A stretch of DNA of 64,000 nt from Ulva prolifera (lineage: Eukaryota; Chlorophyta; Ulvophyceae; Ulvales; Ulvaceae): assembly GCA_023078555.1 (NCBI GenBank), contig CM041198.1, positions 4,664,354 to 4,728,353 of the forward strand. Direction: 5' to 3'. A program made the position numbers and the translations under genes. The notes below the pieces were generated by a model. It searched no databases. It was not told the DNA's origin and was given only the letters and a program-made list of their open reading frames with translations. Below are positions 12,561-25,570 of the stretch, one piece after another (the stretch's first letter is position 1; every line of letters starts with the position of its first letter).

Positions 12561-13500
12561 TGCTTAACATGCAATCTCGACCTAGCGATCTCGACCTAGC
12601 AATCTCGCCCTAGCAATCTCGCCCTACACCTTTAAATCTCGCCCGACAGGCTGGCAGTCCATGTTGAATGCTTAACAGGTTATCTCGACCTAGCGATCTC
12701 GCCCTAGCAATCTCGCCCTACACCTTTAAATATCTCCCGACAGGCTGGCACTCCATGTTGAATGCTCAACAGGCAATCTCGACTTGGCATTCTCGCCATA
12801 GCATTCTCGCCCTAGCAATCTTGCCCTAGCAATCTCGCCCTACACCTTAAATCTCGCCCGACAGGCTGGCAGTCCATGTTGAATGCTTAACAGGTTATCT
12901 CGACCTAGCGATCTCGCCCTAGCAATCTCGCCCTACACCTTTAAATATCTCCCGACAGGCTGGCACTCCATGTTGAATGCTCAACAGGCAATCTCGACTT
13001 GGCATTCTCGCCATAGCATTCTCGCCCTAGCAATCTTGCCCTAGCAATCTCGCCCTACACCTTAAATCTCGCCCGACAGGCTGGCAGTCCATGTTGAATG
13101 CTTAACAGGTTATCTCGACCTAGCAATCTTGCCCTAGCAATCTCGCCCTACACCTTAAATCTCGCCCGACAGGCTGGCAGTCCATGTTGAATGCTTAACA
13201 GGTTATCTCGACCTAGCAATCTCGCCTTAGCAATCTCGCCCTACACCTTTAAATCTCTCGCGGCAGGCTGGCACTCCATGTTGAATGCTTAACATGCAAT
13301 CTCGCCCTAGCAATCTCGCCCTAGCAATCTCGCCCTAGCAATCTCGCCCTACACCTTTAAATCTCTCCCGTTAGGCTGGCACTCCATGTTGAATGCTTAA
13401 CATGCAATCTCGACCTATCAATCTCGCCCTAGCAATCTCGCCCTAGCAACCTCGCCCTACACCTTTAAACCTCTCCCGACAGGCTGGCACTCCATGTTGA
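12561..13500. repeat. 726-bp and 215-bp duplicated GACTTGG units
   Basis: GACTTGG markers at 12,055, 12,781 and 12,996 give steps of 726 and 215 bp. The 215-bp step is a local tandem duplication of one GACTTGG unit and one TTAACAGGTTATC unit. The CTCTCGCGGCAGG variant recurs near 13,256. No unique sequence. Confidence 0.82.
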
Positions 13501-16500
13501 ATGCTTAACATGCAATCTCGACCTAGCAATCTCGCACTAGCAATCTCGCCCTAGCAATCTCGCCCTACACCTTTAAATCTCTCCCGTCAGGCTGGCACTC
13601 CATGTTGAATGCTTAACATGCAATCTCGACCTAGCAATCTCGCCCTAGCAATCTCGCCCTACACCTTTAAACCTCTCCCGACAGGCTGGCACTCCATGTT
13701 GAATGCTTAACATGCAATCTCGACCTAGCAATCTCGCCCTAGCAATCTCGCCCTAGCAATCTCGCCCTACACCTTTAAATCTCTCCCGACAGGCTGGCAC
13801 TCCATGTTGAATGCTTAACATGCAATCTCGACCTATCAATCTCGCCCTAGCAATCTCGCCCTAGCAACCTCGCCCTACACCTTTAAACCTCTCCCGACAG
13901 GCTGGCACTCCATGTTGAATGCTTAACATGCAATCTCGACCTAGCAATCTCGCCCTAGCAATCTCGCCCTAGCAATCTCGCCCTAGCAATCTCGCCCTAG
14001 CAATCTCGCCCTACACCTTTAAATCTCTCCCGTCAGGCTGGCACTCCATGTTGAATGCTTAACATGCAATCTCGCCCTAGCAATCTCGCCCTAGCAATCT
14101 CGCCCTAGCAATCTCGCCCTACACCTTTAAATCTCTCCCGGCAGGCTGGCACTCCATGTTGAATGCTTAACATGCAATCTCGCCCTAGCAATCTCGCCCT
14201 AGCAATCTCGCCCTAGCAATCTCGCCCTACACCTTTAAATCTCTCCCGGCAGGCTGGCACTCCATGTTGAATGCTTAACATGCAATCTCGACCTATCAAT
14301 CTCGCCCTAGCAATCTCGCCCTAGCAACCTCGCCCTACACCTTTAAATATCTCCCGACAGGCTGGCACTCCATGTTGAATGCTCAACAGGCAATCTCGAC
14401 TTGGCATTCTCGCCATAGCATTCTCGCCCTAGCAATCTTGCCCTAGCAATCTCGCCCTACACCTTAAATCTCGCCCGACAGGCTGGCAGTCCATGTTGAA
14501 TGCTTAACAGGTTATCTCGACCTAGCAATCTTGCCCTAGCAATCTCGCCCTACACCTTAAATCTCGCCCGACAGGCTGGCAGTCCATGTTGAATGCTTAA
14601 CAGGTTATCTCGACCTAGCAATCTCGCCTTAGCAATCTCGCCCTACACCTTTAAATCTCTCGCGGCAGGCTGGCACTCCATGTTGAATGCTTAACATGCA
14701 ATCTCGCCCTAGCAATCTCGCCCTAGCAATCTCGCCCTAGCAATCTCGCCCTACACCTTTAAATCTCTCCCGGCAGGCTGGCACTCCATGTTGAATGCTT
14801 AACATGCAATCTCGACCTATCAATCTCGCCCTAGCAATCTCGCCCTAGCAACCTCGCCCTACACCTTTAAACCTCTCCCGACAGGCTGGCACTCCATGTT
14901 GAATGCTTAACATGCAATCTCGACCTATCAATCTCGCCCTAGCAATCTCGCCCTAGCAATCTCGTCCTAGCAATCTCGCCCTACACCTTCAAATCTCTCC
15001 CGTTAGGCTGGCACTCCATGTTGAATGCTTAACATGCAATCTCGACCTATCAATCTCGCCCTAGCAATCTTGCCCTAGCAATCTCGCCCTACACCTTAAA
15101 TCTCGCCCGACAGGCTGGCAGTCCATGTTGAATGCTTAACAGGTTATCTCGACCTAGCAATCTTGCCCTAGCAATCTCGCCCTACACCTTAAATCTCGCC
15201 CGACAGGCTGGCAGTCCATGTTGAATGCTTAACAGGTTATCTCGACCTAGCAATCTCGCCTTAGCAATCTCGCCCTACACCTTTAAATCTCTCGCGGCAG
15301 GCTGGCACTCCATGTTGAATGCTTAACATGCAATCTCGCCCTAGCAATCTCGCCCTAGCAATCTCGCCCTAGCAATCTCGCCCTACACCTTTAAATCTCT
15401 CCCGGCAGGCTGGCACTCCATGTTGAATGCTTAACATGCAATCTCGACCTATCAATCTCGCCCTAGCAATCTCGCCCTAGCAACCTCGCCCTACACCTTT
15501 AAACCTCTCCCGACAGGCTGGCACTCCATGTTGAATGCTTAACATGCAATCTCGACCTAGCAATCTCGCACTAGCAATCTCGCCCTAGCAATCTCGTCCT
15601 AGCAATCTCGCCCTACACCTTCAAATCTCTCCCGTTAGGCTGGCACTCCATGTTGAATGCTTAACATGCAATCTCGCCCTAGCAATCTCGCCCTAGCAAT
15701 CTCGCCCTAGCAACCTCGCCCTACACCTTTAAACCTCTCCCGACAGGCTGGCACTCCATGTTGAATGCTTAACATGCAATCTCGACCTAGCAATCTCGCA
15801 CTAGCAATCTCGCCCTAGCAATCTCGCCCTACACCTTCAATCTCTCCCGTCAGGCTGGCACTCCATGTTGAATGCTTAACATGCAATCTCGCCCTAGCAA
15901 TCTCGCCCTAGCAATCTCGCCCTAGCAATCTCGCACTAGCAATCTCGCCCTAGCAATCTCGCCCTACACCTTCAATCTCTCCCGTCAGGCTGGCACTCCA
16001 TGTTGAATGCTTAACATGCAATCTCGCCCTAGCAATCTCGCCCTAGCAATCTCGCCCTAGCAATCTCGCCCTAGCAATCTCGTCCTAGCAATCTCGCCCT
16101 ACACCTTCAAATCTCTCCCGTTAGGCTGGCACTCCATGTTGAATGCTTAACATGCAATCTCGACCTATCAATCTCGCCCTAGCAATCTCGCCCTAGCAAC
16201 CTCGCCCTACACCTTTAAACCTCTCCCGACAGGCTGGCACTCCATGTTGAATGCTTAACATGCAATCTCGACCTAGCAATCTCGCACTAGCAATCTCGCC
16301 CTAGCAATCTCGCCCTACACCTTTAAATCTCTCCCGTCAGGCTGGCACTCCATGTTGAATGCTTAACAGGTTATCTCGACCTAGCAATCTCGCCTTAGCA
16401 ATCTCGCCCTACACCTTTAAATCTCTCGCGGCAGGCTGGCACTCCATGTTGAATGCTTAACATGCAATCTCGCCCTAGCAATCTCGCCCTAGCAATCTCG

Positions 16501-19500
16501 CCCTAGCAATCTCGCCCTACACCTTTAAATCTCTCCCGGCAGGCTGGCACTCCATGTTGAATGCTTAACATGCAATCTCGACCTATCAATCTCGCCCTAG
16601 CAATCTCGCCCTAGCAACCTCGCCCTACACCTTTAAACCTCTCCCGACAGGCTGGCACTCCATGTTGAATGCTTAACATGCAATCTCGACCTATCAATCT
16701 CGCCCTAGCAATCTCGCCCTAGCAATCTCGTCCTAGCAATCTCGCCCTACACCTTCAAATCTCTCCCGTTAGGCTGGCACTCCATGTTGAATGCTTAACA
16801 TGCAATCTCGACCTATCAATCTCGCCCTAGCAATCTCGCCCTAGCAACCTCGCCCTACACCTTTAAACCTCTCCCGACAGGCTGGCACTCCATGTTGAAT
16901 GCTTAACATGCAATCTCGACCTAGCAATCTCGCACTAGCAATCTCGCCCTAGCAATCTCGCCCTACACCTTTAAATCTCTCCCGTCAGGCTGGCACTCCA
17001 TGTTGAATGCTTAACATGCAATCTCGACCTAGCAATCTCGCCCTAGCAATCTCGCCCTACACCTTTAAACCTCTCCCGACAGGCTGGCACTCCATGTTGA
17101 ATGCTTAACATGCAATCTCGACCTAGCAATCTCGCCCTAGCAATCTCGCCCTAGCAATCTCGCCCTACACCTTTAAATCTCTCCCGACAGGCTGGCACTC
17201 CATGTTGAATGCTTAACATGCAATCTCGACCTATCAATCTCGCCCTAGCAATCTCGCCCTAGCAACCTCGCCCTACACCTTTAAACCTCTCCCGACAGGC
17301 TGGCACTCCATGTTGAATGCTTAACATGCAATCTCGACCTAGCAATCTCGCCCTAGCAATCTCGCCCTAGCAATCTCGCCCTAGCAATCTCGCCCTAGCA
17401 ATCTCGCCCTACACCTTTAAATCTCTCCCGTCAGGCTGGCACTCCATGTTGAATGCTTAACATGCAATCTCGCCCTAGCAATCTCGCCCTAGCAATCTCG
17501 CCCTAGCAATCTCGCCCTACACCTTTAAATCTCTCCCGGCAGGCTGGCACTCCATGTTGAATGCTTAACATGCAATCTCGCCCTAGCAATCTCGCCCTAG
17601 CAATCTCGCCCTAGCAATCTCGCCCTACACCTTTAAATCTCTCCCGGCAGGCTGGCACTCCATGTTGAATGCTTAACATGCAATCTCGACCTATCAATCT
17701 CGCCCTAGCAATCTCGCCCTAGCAACCTCGCCCTACACCTTTAAACCTCTCCCGACAGGCTGGCACTCCATGTTGAATGCTTAACATGCAATCTCGACCT
17801 ATCAATCTCGCCCTAGCAATCTCGCCCTAGCAACCTCGCCCTACACCTTTAAACCTCTCCCGACAGGCTGGCACTCCATGTTGAATGCTTAACATGCAAT
17901 CTCGACCTAGCAATCTCGCACTAGCAATCTCGCCCTAGCAATCTCGTCCTAGCAATCTCGCCCTACACCTTCAAATCTCTCCCGTTAGGCTGGCACTCCA
18001 TGTTGAATGCTTAACATGCAATCTCGCCCTAGCAATCTCGCCCTAGCAATCTCGCCCTAGCAACCTCGCCCTACACCTTTAAACCTCTCCCGACAGGCTG
18101 GCACTCCATGTTGAATGCTTAACATGCAATCTCGACCTAGCAATCTCGCACTAGCAATCTCGCCCTAGCAATCTCGCCCTACACCTTCAATCTCTCCCGT
18201 CAGGCTGGCACTCCATGTTGAATGCTTAACATGCAATCTCGCCCTAGCAATCTCGCCCTAGCAATCTCGCCCTAGCAATCTCGCACTAGCAATCTCGCCC
18301 TAGCAATCTCGCCCTACACCTTCAATCTCTCCCGTCAGGCTGGCACTCCATGTTGAATGCTTAACATGCAATCTCGCCCTAGCAATCTCGCCCTAGCAAT
18401 CTCGCCCTAGCAATCTCGCCCTAGCAATCTCGTCCTAGCAATCTCGCCCTACACCTTCAAATCTCTCCCGTTAGGCTGGCACTCCATGTTGAATGCTTAA
18501 CATGCAATCTCGACCTATCAATCTCGCCCTAGCAATCTCGCCCTAGCAACCTCGCCCTACACCTTTAAACCTCTCCCGACAGGCTGGCACTCCATGTTGA
18601 ATGCTTAACATGCAATCTCGACCTAGCAATCTCGCACTAGCAATCTCGCCCTAGCAATCTCGCCCTACACCTTTAAATCTCTCCCGTCAGGCTGGCACTC
18701 CATGTTGAATGCTTAACATGCAATCTCGACCTAGCAATCTCGCCCTAGCAATCTCGCCCTACACCTTTAAACCTCTCCCGACAGGCTGGCACTCCATGTT
18801 GAATGCTTAACATGCAATCTCGACCTAGCAATCTCGCCCTAGCAATCTCGCCCTAGCAATCTCGCCCTACACCTTTAAATCTCTCCCGACAGGCTGGCAC
18901 TCCATGTTGAATGCTTAACATGCAATCTCGACCTATCAATCTCGCCCTAGCAATCTCGCCCTAGCAACCTCGCCCTACACCTTTAAACCTCTCCCGACAG
19001 GCTGGCACTCCATGTTGAATGCTTAACATGCAATCTCGACCTAGCAATCTCGCCCTAGCAATCTCGCCCTAGCAATCTCGCCCTAGCAATCTCGCCCTAG
19101 CAATCTCGCCCTACACCTTTAAATCTCTCCCGTCAGGCTGGCACTCCATGTTGAATGCTTAACATGCAATCTCGCCCTAGCAATCTCGCCCTAGCAATCT
19201 CGCCCTAGCAATCTCGCCCTACACCTTTAAATCTCTCCCGGCAGGCTGGCACTCCATGTTGAATGCTTAACATGCAATCTCGCCCTAGCAATCTCGCCCT
19301 AGCAATCTCGCCCTAGCAATCTCGCCCTACACCTTTAAATCTCTCCCGGCAGGCTGGCACTCCATGTTGAATGCTTAACATGCAATCTCGACCTATCAAT
19401 CTCGCCCTAGCAATCTCGCCCTAGCAACCTCGCCCTACACCTTTAAACCTCTCCCGACAGGCTGGCACTCCATGTTGAATGCTTAACATGCAATCTCGAC

Positions 19501-20200
19501 CTATCAATCTCGCCCTAGCAATCTCGCCCTAGCAACCTCGCCCTACACCTTTAAACCTCTCCCGACAGGCTGGCACTCCATGTTGAATGCTTAACATGCA
19601 ATCTCGACCTAGCAATCTCGCACTAGCAATCTCGCCCTAGCAATCTCGTCCTAGCAATCTCGCCCTACACCTTCAAATCTCTCCCGTTAGGCTGGCACTC
19701 CATGTTGAATGCTTAACATGCAATCTCGCCCTAGCAATCTCGCCCTAGCAATCTCGCCCTAGCAACCTCGCCCTACACCTTTAAACCTCTCCCGACAGGC
19801 TGGCACTCCATGTTGAATGCTTAACATGCAATCTCGACCTAGCAATCTCGCACTAGCAATCTCGCCCTAGCAATCTCGCCCTACACCTTCAATCTCTCCC
19901 GTCAGGCTGGCACTCCATGTTGAATGCTTAACATGCAATCTCGCCCTAGCAATCTCGCCCTAGCAATCTCGCCCTAGCAATCTCGCCCTAGCAATCTCGC
20001 CCTAGCAATCTCGCCCTACACCTTTAAATCTCTCCCGTCAGGCTGGCACTCCATGTTGAATGCTTAACATGCAATCTCGACCTAGCAATCTCGACCTATC
20101 CATCTCGCCCAAGCAATCTCGCCCTACACCTTTAAATCTCGCCCGACAGGCTGGCAGTCCATGTTGAATGCTCAACATGCAATCTCGACCTAGCAATCTC
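13501..20200. repeat. Overlapping segmental duplications, 13.5-20.2 kb
   Basis: Unit order here is explained by several overlapping copy events. 13.57-14.34 kb matches 16.97-17.7 kb (offset 3,398) and 18.67-19.44 kb (offset 5,100). 16.9-18.2 kb matches 18.6-19.9 kb (offset 1,702). 15.5-16.3 kb matches 17.9-18.7 kb (offset 2,350). The CTCTCGCGGCAGG spacer is confined to five places between 12.3 and 16.5 kb. A hybrid spacer lies at 16,321-16,375. No gene. Confidence 0.8.
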
Positions 20201-23200
20201 GCCCTAGCAATCTCGCCCTACACCTTTAAATCTCTCCCGACAGGCTGGCACTCCATGTTGAATGCTTAACATGCAATCTCGACCTAGCAATCTCGCCCTA
20301 GCAATCTCGCCCTACACCTTTAAATCTCGCCCGACAGGCTGGCAGTCCATGTTGAATGCTTAACAGGTTATCTCGACCTAGCGATCTCGCCCTAGCAATC
20401 TTGCCCTAGCAATCTCGCCCTACACCTTTAAATCTCGCCCGACAGGCTGGCACTCCATGTTGAATGCTTAACATGCAATCTCGACCTAGCGATCTCGCCC
20501 TAGCAATCTCGCCCTACCAATCTCGCCCAACACCTTTAAATCTCGCCCGACAGGCTGGCAGTCCATGTTGAATGCTCAACATGCAATCTCGACCTAGCAA
20601 TCTCGCCCTAGCAATCTCGCCCAACACCTTTAAATCTCGCCCGACAGGCTGGCAGTCCATGTTGAATGCTCAACATGCAATCTCGACCTAGCAATCTCGC
20701 CCTAGCAATCTCGCCCTACACCTTTAAATCTCGCCCGAAAGGCTGGCAGTCCATGTTGAATGCTTAACATGCAATCTCGCCCTAGCAATCTCGCCCTACA
20801 CCTTTAAATCACTTCCCGACAGGCTGGCACTCCATGTTGAATGCTTAACATGCAATCTCGACCTAGCGATCTCGACCTAGCAATCTCGCCCTAGCAATCT
20901 CGCCCTACACCTTTAAATCTCGCCCGACAGGCTGGCAGTCCATGTTGAATGCTTAACAGGTTATCTCGACCTAGCGATCTCGCCCTAGCAATCTCGCCCT
21001 ACACCTTTAAATATCTCCCGACAGGCTGGCACTCCATGTTGAATGCTCAACAGGCAATCTCGACTTGGCATTCTCGCCCTAGCATTCTCGCCCTAGCAAT
21101 ATCGCCCTAGCAATCTCGCCCTCCACCTTAAAATCTTGCCCGACAGGCTGGCAGTCCATGTTGAATGCTTAACAGGTTATCTCGACCTAGCAATCTTGCC
21201 CTAGCAATCTCGCCCTACACCTTAAATCTCGCCCGACAGGCTGGCAGTCCATGTTGAATGCTTAACAGGTTATCTCGACCTAGCAATCTTGCCCTAGCAA
21301 TCTCGCCCTACACCTTAAATCTCGCCCGACAGGCTGGCAGTCCATGTTGAATGCTTAACAGGTTATCTCGACCTAGCAATCTCGCCTTAGCAATCTCGCC
21401 CTACACCTCTAAATCACTTCCCGACAGGCTGGCACTCCATGTTGAATGCTTAACATGCAATCTCGCCCTAGCAATCTCGCCCTACACATTTAAATCACTT
21501 CCCGACAGGCTGGCACTCCATGTTGAATGCTTAACATGCAATCTCGACCTAGCGATCTCGCCCTAGCAATATCGCCCTAGCATTCTCGCCCTACACCTTA
21601 AAATCTTGCCCGACAGGCTGGCAGTCCATGTTGAATGCTTAACAGGTTATCTCGACCTAGCGATCTCGCCCTAGCAATCTCGCCCTAGCGATCTCGCCCT
21701 AGCAATCTCGCCCTAGCAATCTCGCCCTAGCAACCTCGCCCTAGCAATCTCGCCCTAGCAATCTCGTCCTAGCAATCTCGCCCTACACCTTCAAATCTCT
21801 CCCGTTAGGCTGGCACTCCATGTTGAATGCTTAACATGCAGTCTCGCCCTAGCAATCTCGCCCTAGCAATCTCGCCCTAGCAATCTCGCCCTACACCTTT
21901 AAATCTCTCCCGGCTGGCTGGCACTCCATGTTGAATGCTTAACATGCAATCTCGACCTAGCAATCTCGCCCTAGCAATCTCGCCCTAGCAACCTCGCCCT
22001 ACACCTTTAAACCTCTCCCGACAGGCTGGCACTCCATGTTGAATGCTTAACATGCAATCTCGACCTAGCAATCTCGCACTAGCAATCTCGCCCTAGCAAT
22101 CTCGCCCTACACCTTCAATCTCTCCCGTCAGGCTGGCACTCCATGTTGAATGCTTAACATGCAATCTCGCCCTAGCAATCTCGCCCTAGCAATCTCGCCC
22201 TAGCAATCTCGCCCTAGCAATCTCGCCCTAGCAATCTCGCCCTAGCAATCTCGCCCTACACCTTTAAATCTCTCCCGTCAGGCTGGCACTCCATGTTGAA
22301 TGCTTAACATGCAATCTCGACCTAGCAATCTCGACCTATCCATCTCGCCCAAGCAATCTCGCCCTAGCAACCTCGCCCTACACCTTTAAACCTCTCCCGA
22401 CAGGCTGGCACTCCATGTTGAATGCTTAACATGCAATCTCGACCTAGCAATCTCGCACTAGCAATCTCGCCCTAGCAATCTCGCCCTAAACCTTTAAATC
22501 TCTCCCGGCAGGCTGGCACTCCATGTTGAATGCTTAACATGCAATCTCGACCTAGCAATCTCGCCCTAGCAATCTCGCCCTAGCAACCTCGCCCTACACC
22601 TTTAAACCTCTCCCGACAGGCTGGCACTCCATGTTGAATGCTTAACATGCAATCTCGACCTAGCAATCTCGCCCTAGCAATCTCGCCCTAGCAACCTCGC
22701 CCTACACCTTTAAACCTCTCCCGACAGGCTGGCACTCCATGTTGAATGCTTAACATGCAATCTCGACCTAGCAATCTCGCCCTAGCAATCTCGCCCTACA
22801 CCTTTAAATCTCGCCCGACAGGCTGGCAGTCCATGTTGAATGCTTAACAGGTTATCTCGACCTAGCGATCTCGCCCTAGCAATCTTGCCCTAGCAATCTC
22901 GCCCTACACCTTTAAATCTCGCCCGACAGGCTGGCACTCCATGTTGAATGCTTAACATGCAATCTCGACCTAGCGATCTCGCCCTACACCTTTAAATCAC
23001 TTCCCGACAGGCTGGCACTCCATGTTGAATGCTTAACATGCAATCTCGACCTAGCGATCTCGACCTAGCAATCTCGCCCTAGCAATCTCGCCCTAGCAAT
23101 CTCGCCCTAGCAATCTCGCCCTAGCAATCTCGCCCTAGCAATCTCGCCCTACACCTTTAAATCTCTCCCGACAGGCTGGCACTCCATGTTGAATGCTTAA

Positions 23201-25570
23201 CATGCAATCTCGACCTAGCAATCTCGCCCTAGCAATCTCGCCCTACACCTTTAAATCTCGCCCGACAGGCTGGCAGTCCATGTTGAATGCTTAACAGGTT
23301 ATCTCGACCTAGCGATCTCGCCCTAGCAATCTCGCCCTACACCTTTAAATATCTCCCGACAGGCTGGCACTCCATGTTGAATGCTCAACAGGCAATCTCG
23401 ACTTGGCATTCTCGCCCTAGCATTCTCGCCCTAGCAATATCGCCCTAGCAATCTCGCCCTCCACCTTAAAATCTTGCCCGACAGGCTGGCAGTCCATGTT
23501 GAATGCTTAACAGGTTATCTCGACCTAGCAATCTTGCCCTAGCAATCTCGCCCTACACCTTAAATCTCGCCCGACAGGCTGGCAGTCCATGTTGAATGCT
23601 TAACAGGTTATCTCGACCTAGCAATCTTGCCCTAGCAATCTCGCCCTACACCTTAAATCTCGCCCGACAGGCTGGCAGTCCATGTTGAATGCTTAACAGG
23701 TTATCTCGACCTAGCAATCTCGCCTTAGCAATCTCGCCCTACACCTCTAAATCACTTCCCGACAGGCTGGCACTCCATGTTGAATGCTTAACATGCAATC
23801 TCGCCCTAGCAATCTCGCCCTACACATTTAAATCACTTCCCGACAGGCTGGCACTCCATGTTGAATGCTTAACATGCAATCTCGACCTAGCGATCTCGCC
23901 CTAGCAATATCGCCCTAGCATTCTCGCCCTACACCTTAAAATCTTGCCCGACAGGCTGGCAGTCCATGTTGAATGCTTAACAGGTTATCTCGACCTAGCG
24001 ATCTCGCCCTAGCAATCTCGCCCTAGCGATCTCGCCCTAGCAATCTCGCCCTAGCAATCTCGCCCTAGCAACCTCGCCCTAGCAATCTCGCCCTAGCAAT
24101 CTCGTCCTAGCAATCTCGCCCTACACCTTCAAATCTCTCCCGTTAGGCTGGCACTCCATGTTGAATGCTTAACATGCAGTCTCGCCCTAGCAATCTCGCC
24201 CTAGCAATCTCGCCCTAGCAATCTCGCCCTACACCTTTAAATCTCTCCCGGCAGGCTGGCACTCCATGTTGAATGCTTAACATGCAATCTCGACCTAGCA
24301 ATCTCGCCCTAGCAATCTCGCCCTAGCAACCTCGCCCTACACCTTTAAACCTCTCCCGACAGGCTGGCACTCCATGTTGAATGCTTAACATGCAATCTCG
24401 ACCTAGCAATCTCGCACTAGCAATCTCGCCCTAGCAATCTCGCCCTACACCTTCAATCTCTCCCGTCAGGCTGGCACTCCATGTTGAATGCTTAACATGC
24501 AATCTCGCCCTAGCAATCTCGCCCTAGCAATCTCGCCCTAGCAATCTCGCCCTACACCTTTAAATCTCTCCCGTCAGGCTGGCACTCCATGTTGAATGCT
24601 TAACATGCAATCTCGACCTAGCAATCTCGACCTATCCATCTCGCCCAAGCAATCTCGCCCTAGCAACCTCGCCCTACACCTTTAAACCTCTCCCGACAGG
24701 CTGGCACTCCATGTTGAATGCTTAACATGCAATCTCGACCTAGCAATCTCGCACTAGCAATCTCGCCCTAGCAATCTCGCCCTACACCTTTAAACCTCTC
24801 CCGACAGGCTGGCACTCCATGTTGAATGCTTAACATGCAATCTCGACCTAGCAATCTCGCCCTAGCAATCTCGCCCTAGCAACCTCGCCCTACACCTTTA
24901 AACCTCTCCCGACAGGCTGGCACTCCATGTTGAATGCTTAACATGCAATCTCGACCTAGCAATCTCGCCCTAGCAATATCGCCCTAGCAACCTCGCCCTA
25001 CACCTTTAAACCTCTCCCGACAGGCTGGCACTCCATGTTGAATGCTTAACATGCAATCTCGACCTAGCAATCTCGCCCTAGCAATCTCGCCCTAGCAACC
25101 TCGCCCTACACCTTTAAACCTCTCCCGACAGGCTGGCACTCCATGTTGAATGCTTAACATGCAATCTCGACCTAGCAATCTCGCCCTAGCAATCTCGCCC
25201 TACACCTTTAAATCTCGCCCGACAGGCTGGCAGTCCATGTTGAATGCTTAACAGGTTATCTCGACCTAGCGATCTCGCCCTAGCAATCTTGCCCTAGCAA
25301 TCTCGCCCTACACCTTTAAATCTCGCCCGACAGGCTGGCACTCCATGTTGAATGCTTAACATGCAATCTCGACCTAGCGATCTCGCCCTACACCTTTAAA
25401 TCACTTCCCGACAGGCTGGCACTCCATGTTGAATGCTTAACATGCAATCTCGACCTAGCGATCTCGACCTAGCAATCTCGCCCTAGCAATCTCGCCCTAG
25501 CAATCTCGCCCTAGCAATCTCGCCCTAGCAATCTCGCCCTAGCAATCTCGCCCTACACCTTTAAATCTCT
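20201..25570. repeat. 2,338-bp segmental duplication
   Basis: 20,870-22,200 matches 23,208-24,540 at 2,338 bp; the GACTTGG markers are at 21,062 and 23,400. The copies differ by single bases (CGGCTGGCTGG at 21,911 against CGGCAGGCTGG) and by monomer number in the last tract. The marker monomer here reads GACTTGGCATTCTCGCCCTAG, not the CCATAG form used left of 15 kb. Between the copies lie AAACCTC units and a seven-monomer run. The 71-codon plus-strand frames at 21,351 and 23,689 are copies of one another and not genes. Confidence 0.84.

Noticed and set aside
21351..21566. Plus-strand 60-73-codon open frames at 21,351, 23,689, 56,221, 58,344, 58,736, 59,748, 60,470 and 63,685
   Set aside because: All read the same spacer sequence where two short-monomer units with AAATCACTTCCC spacers adjoin. 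The one-base insertion in that spacer class keeps the frame open by chance. Copies follow the segmental duplications.
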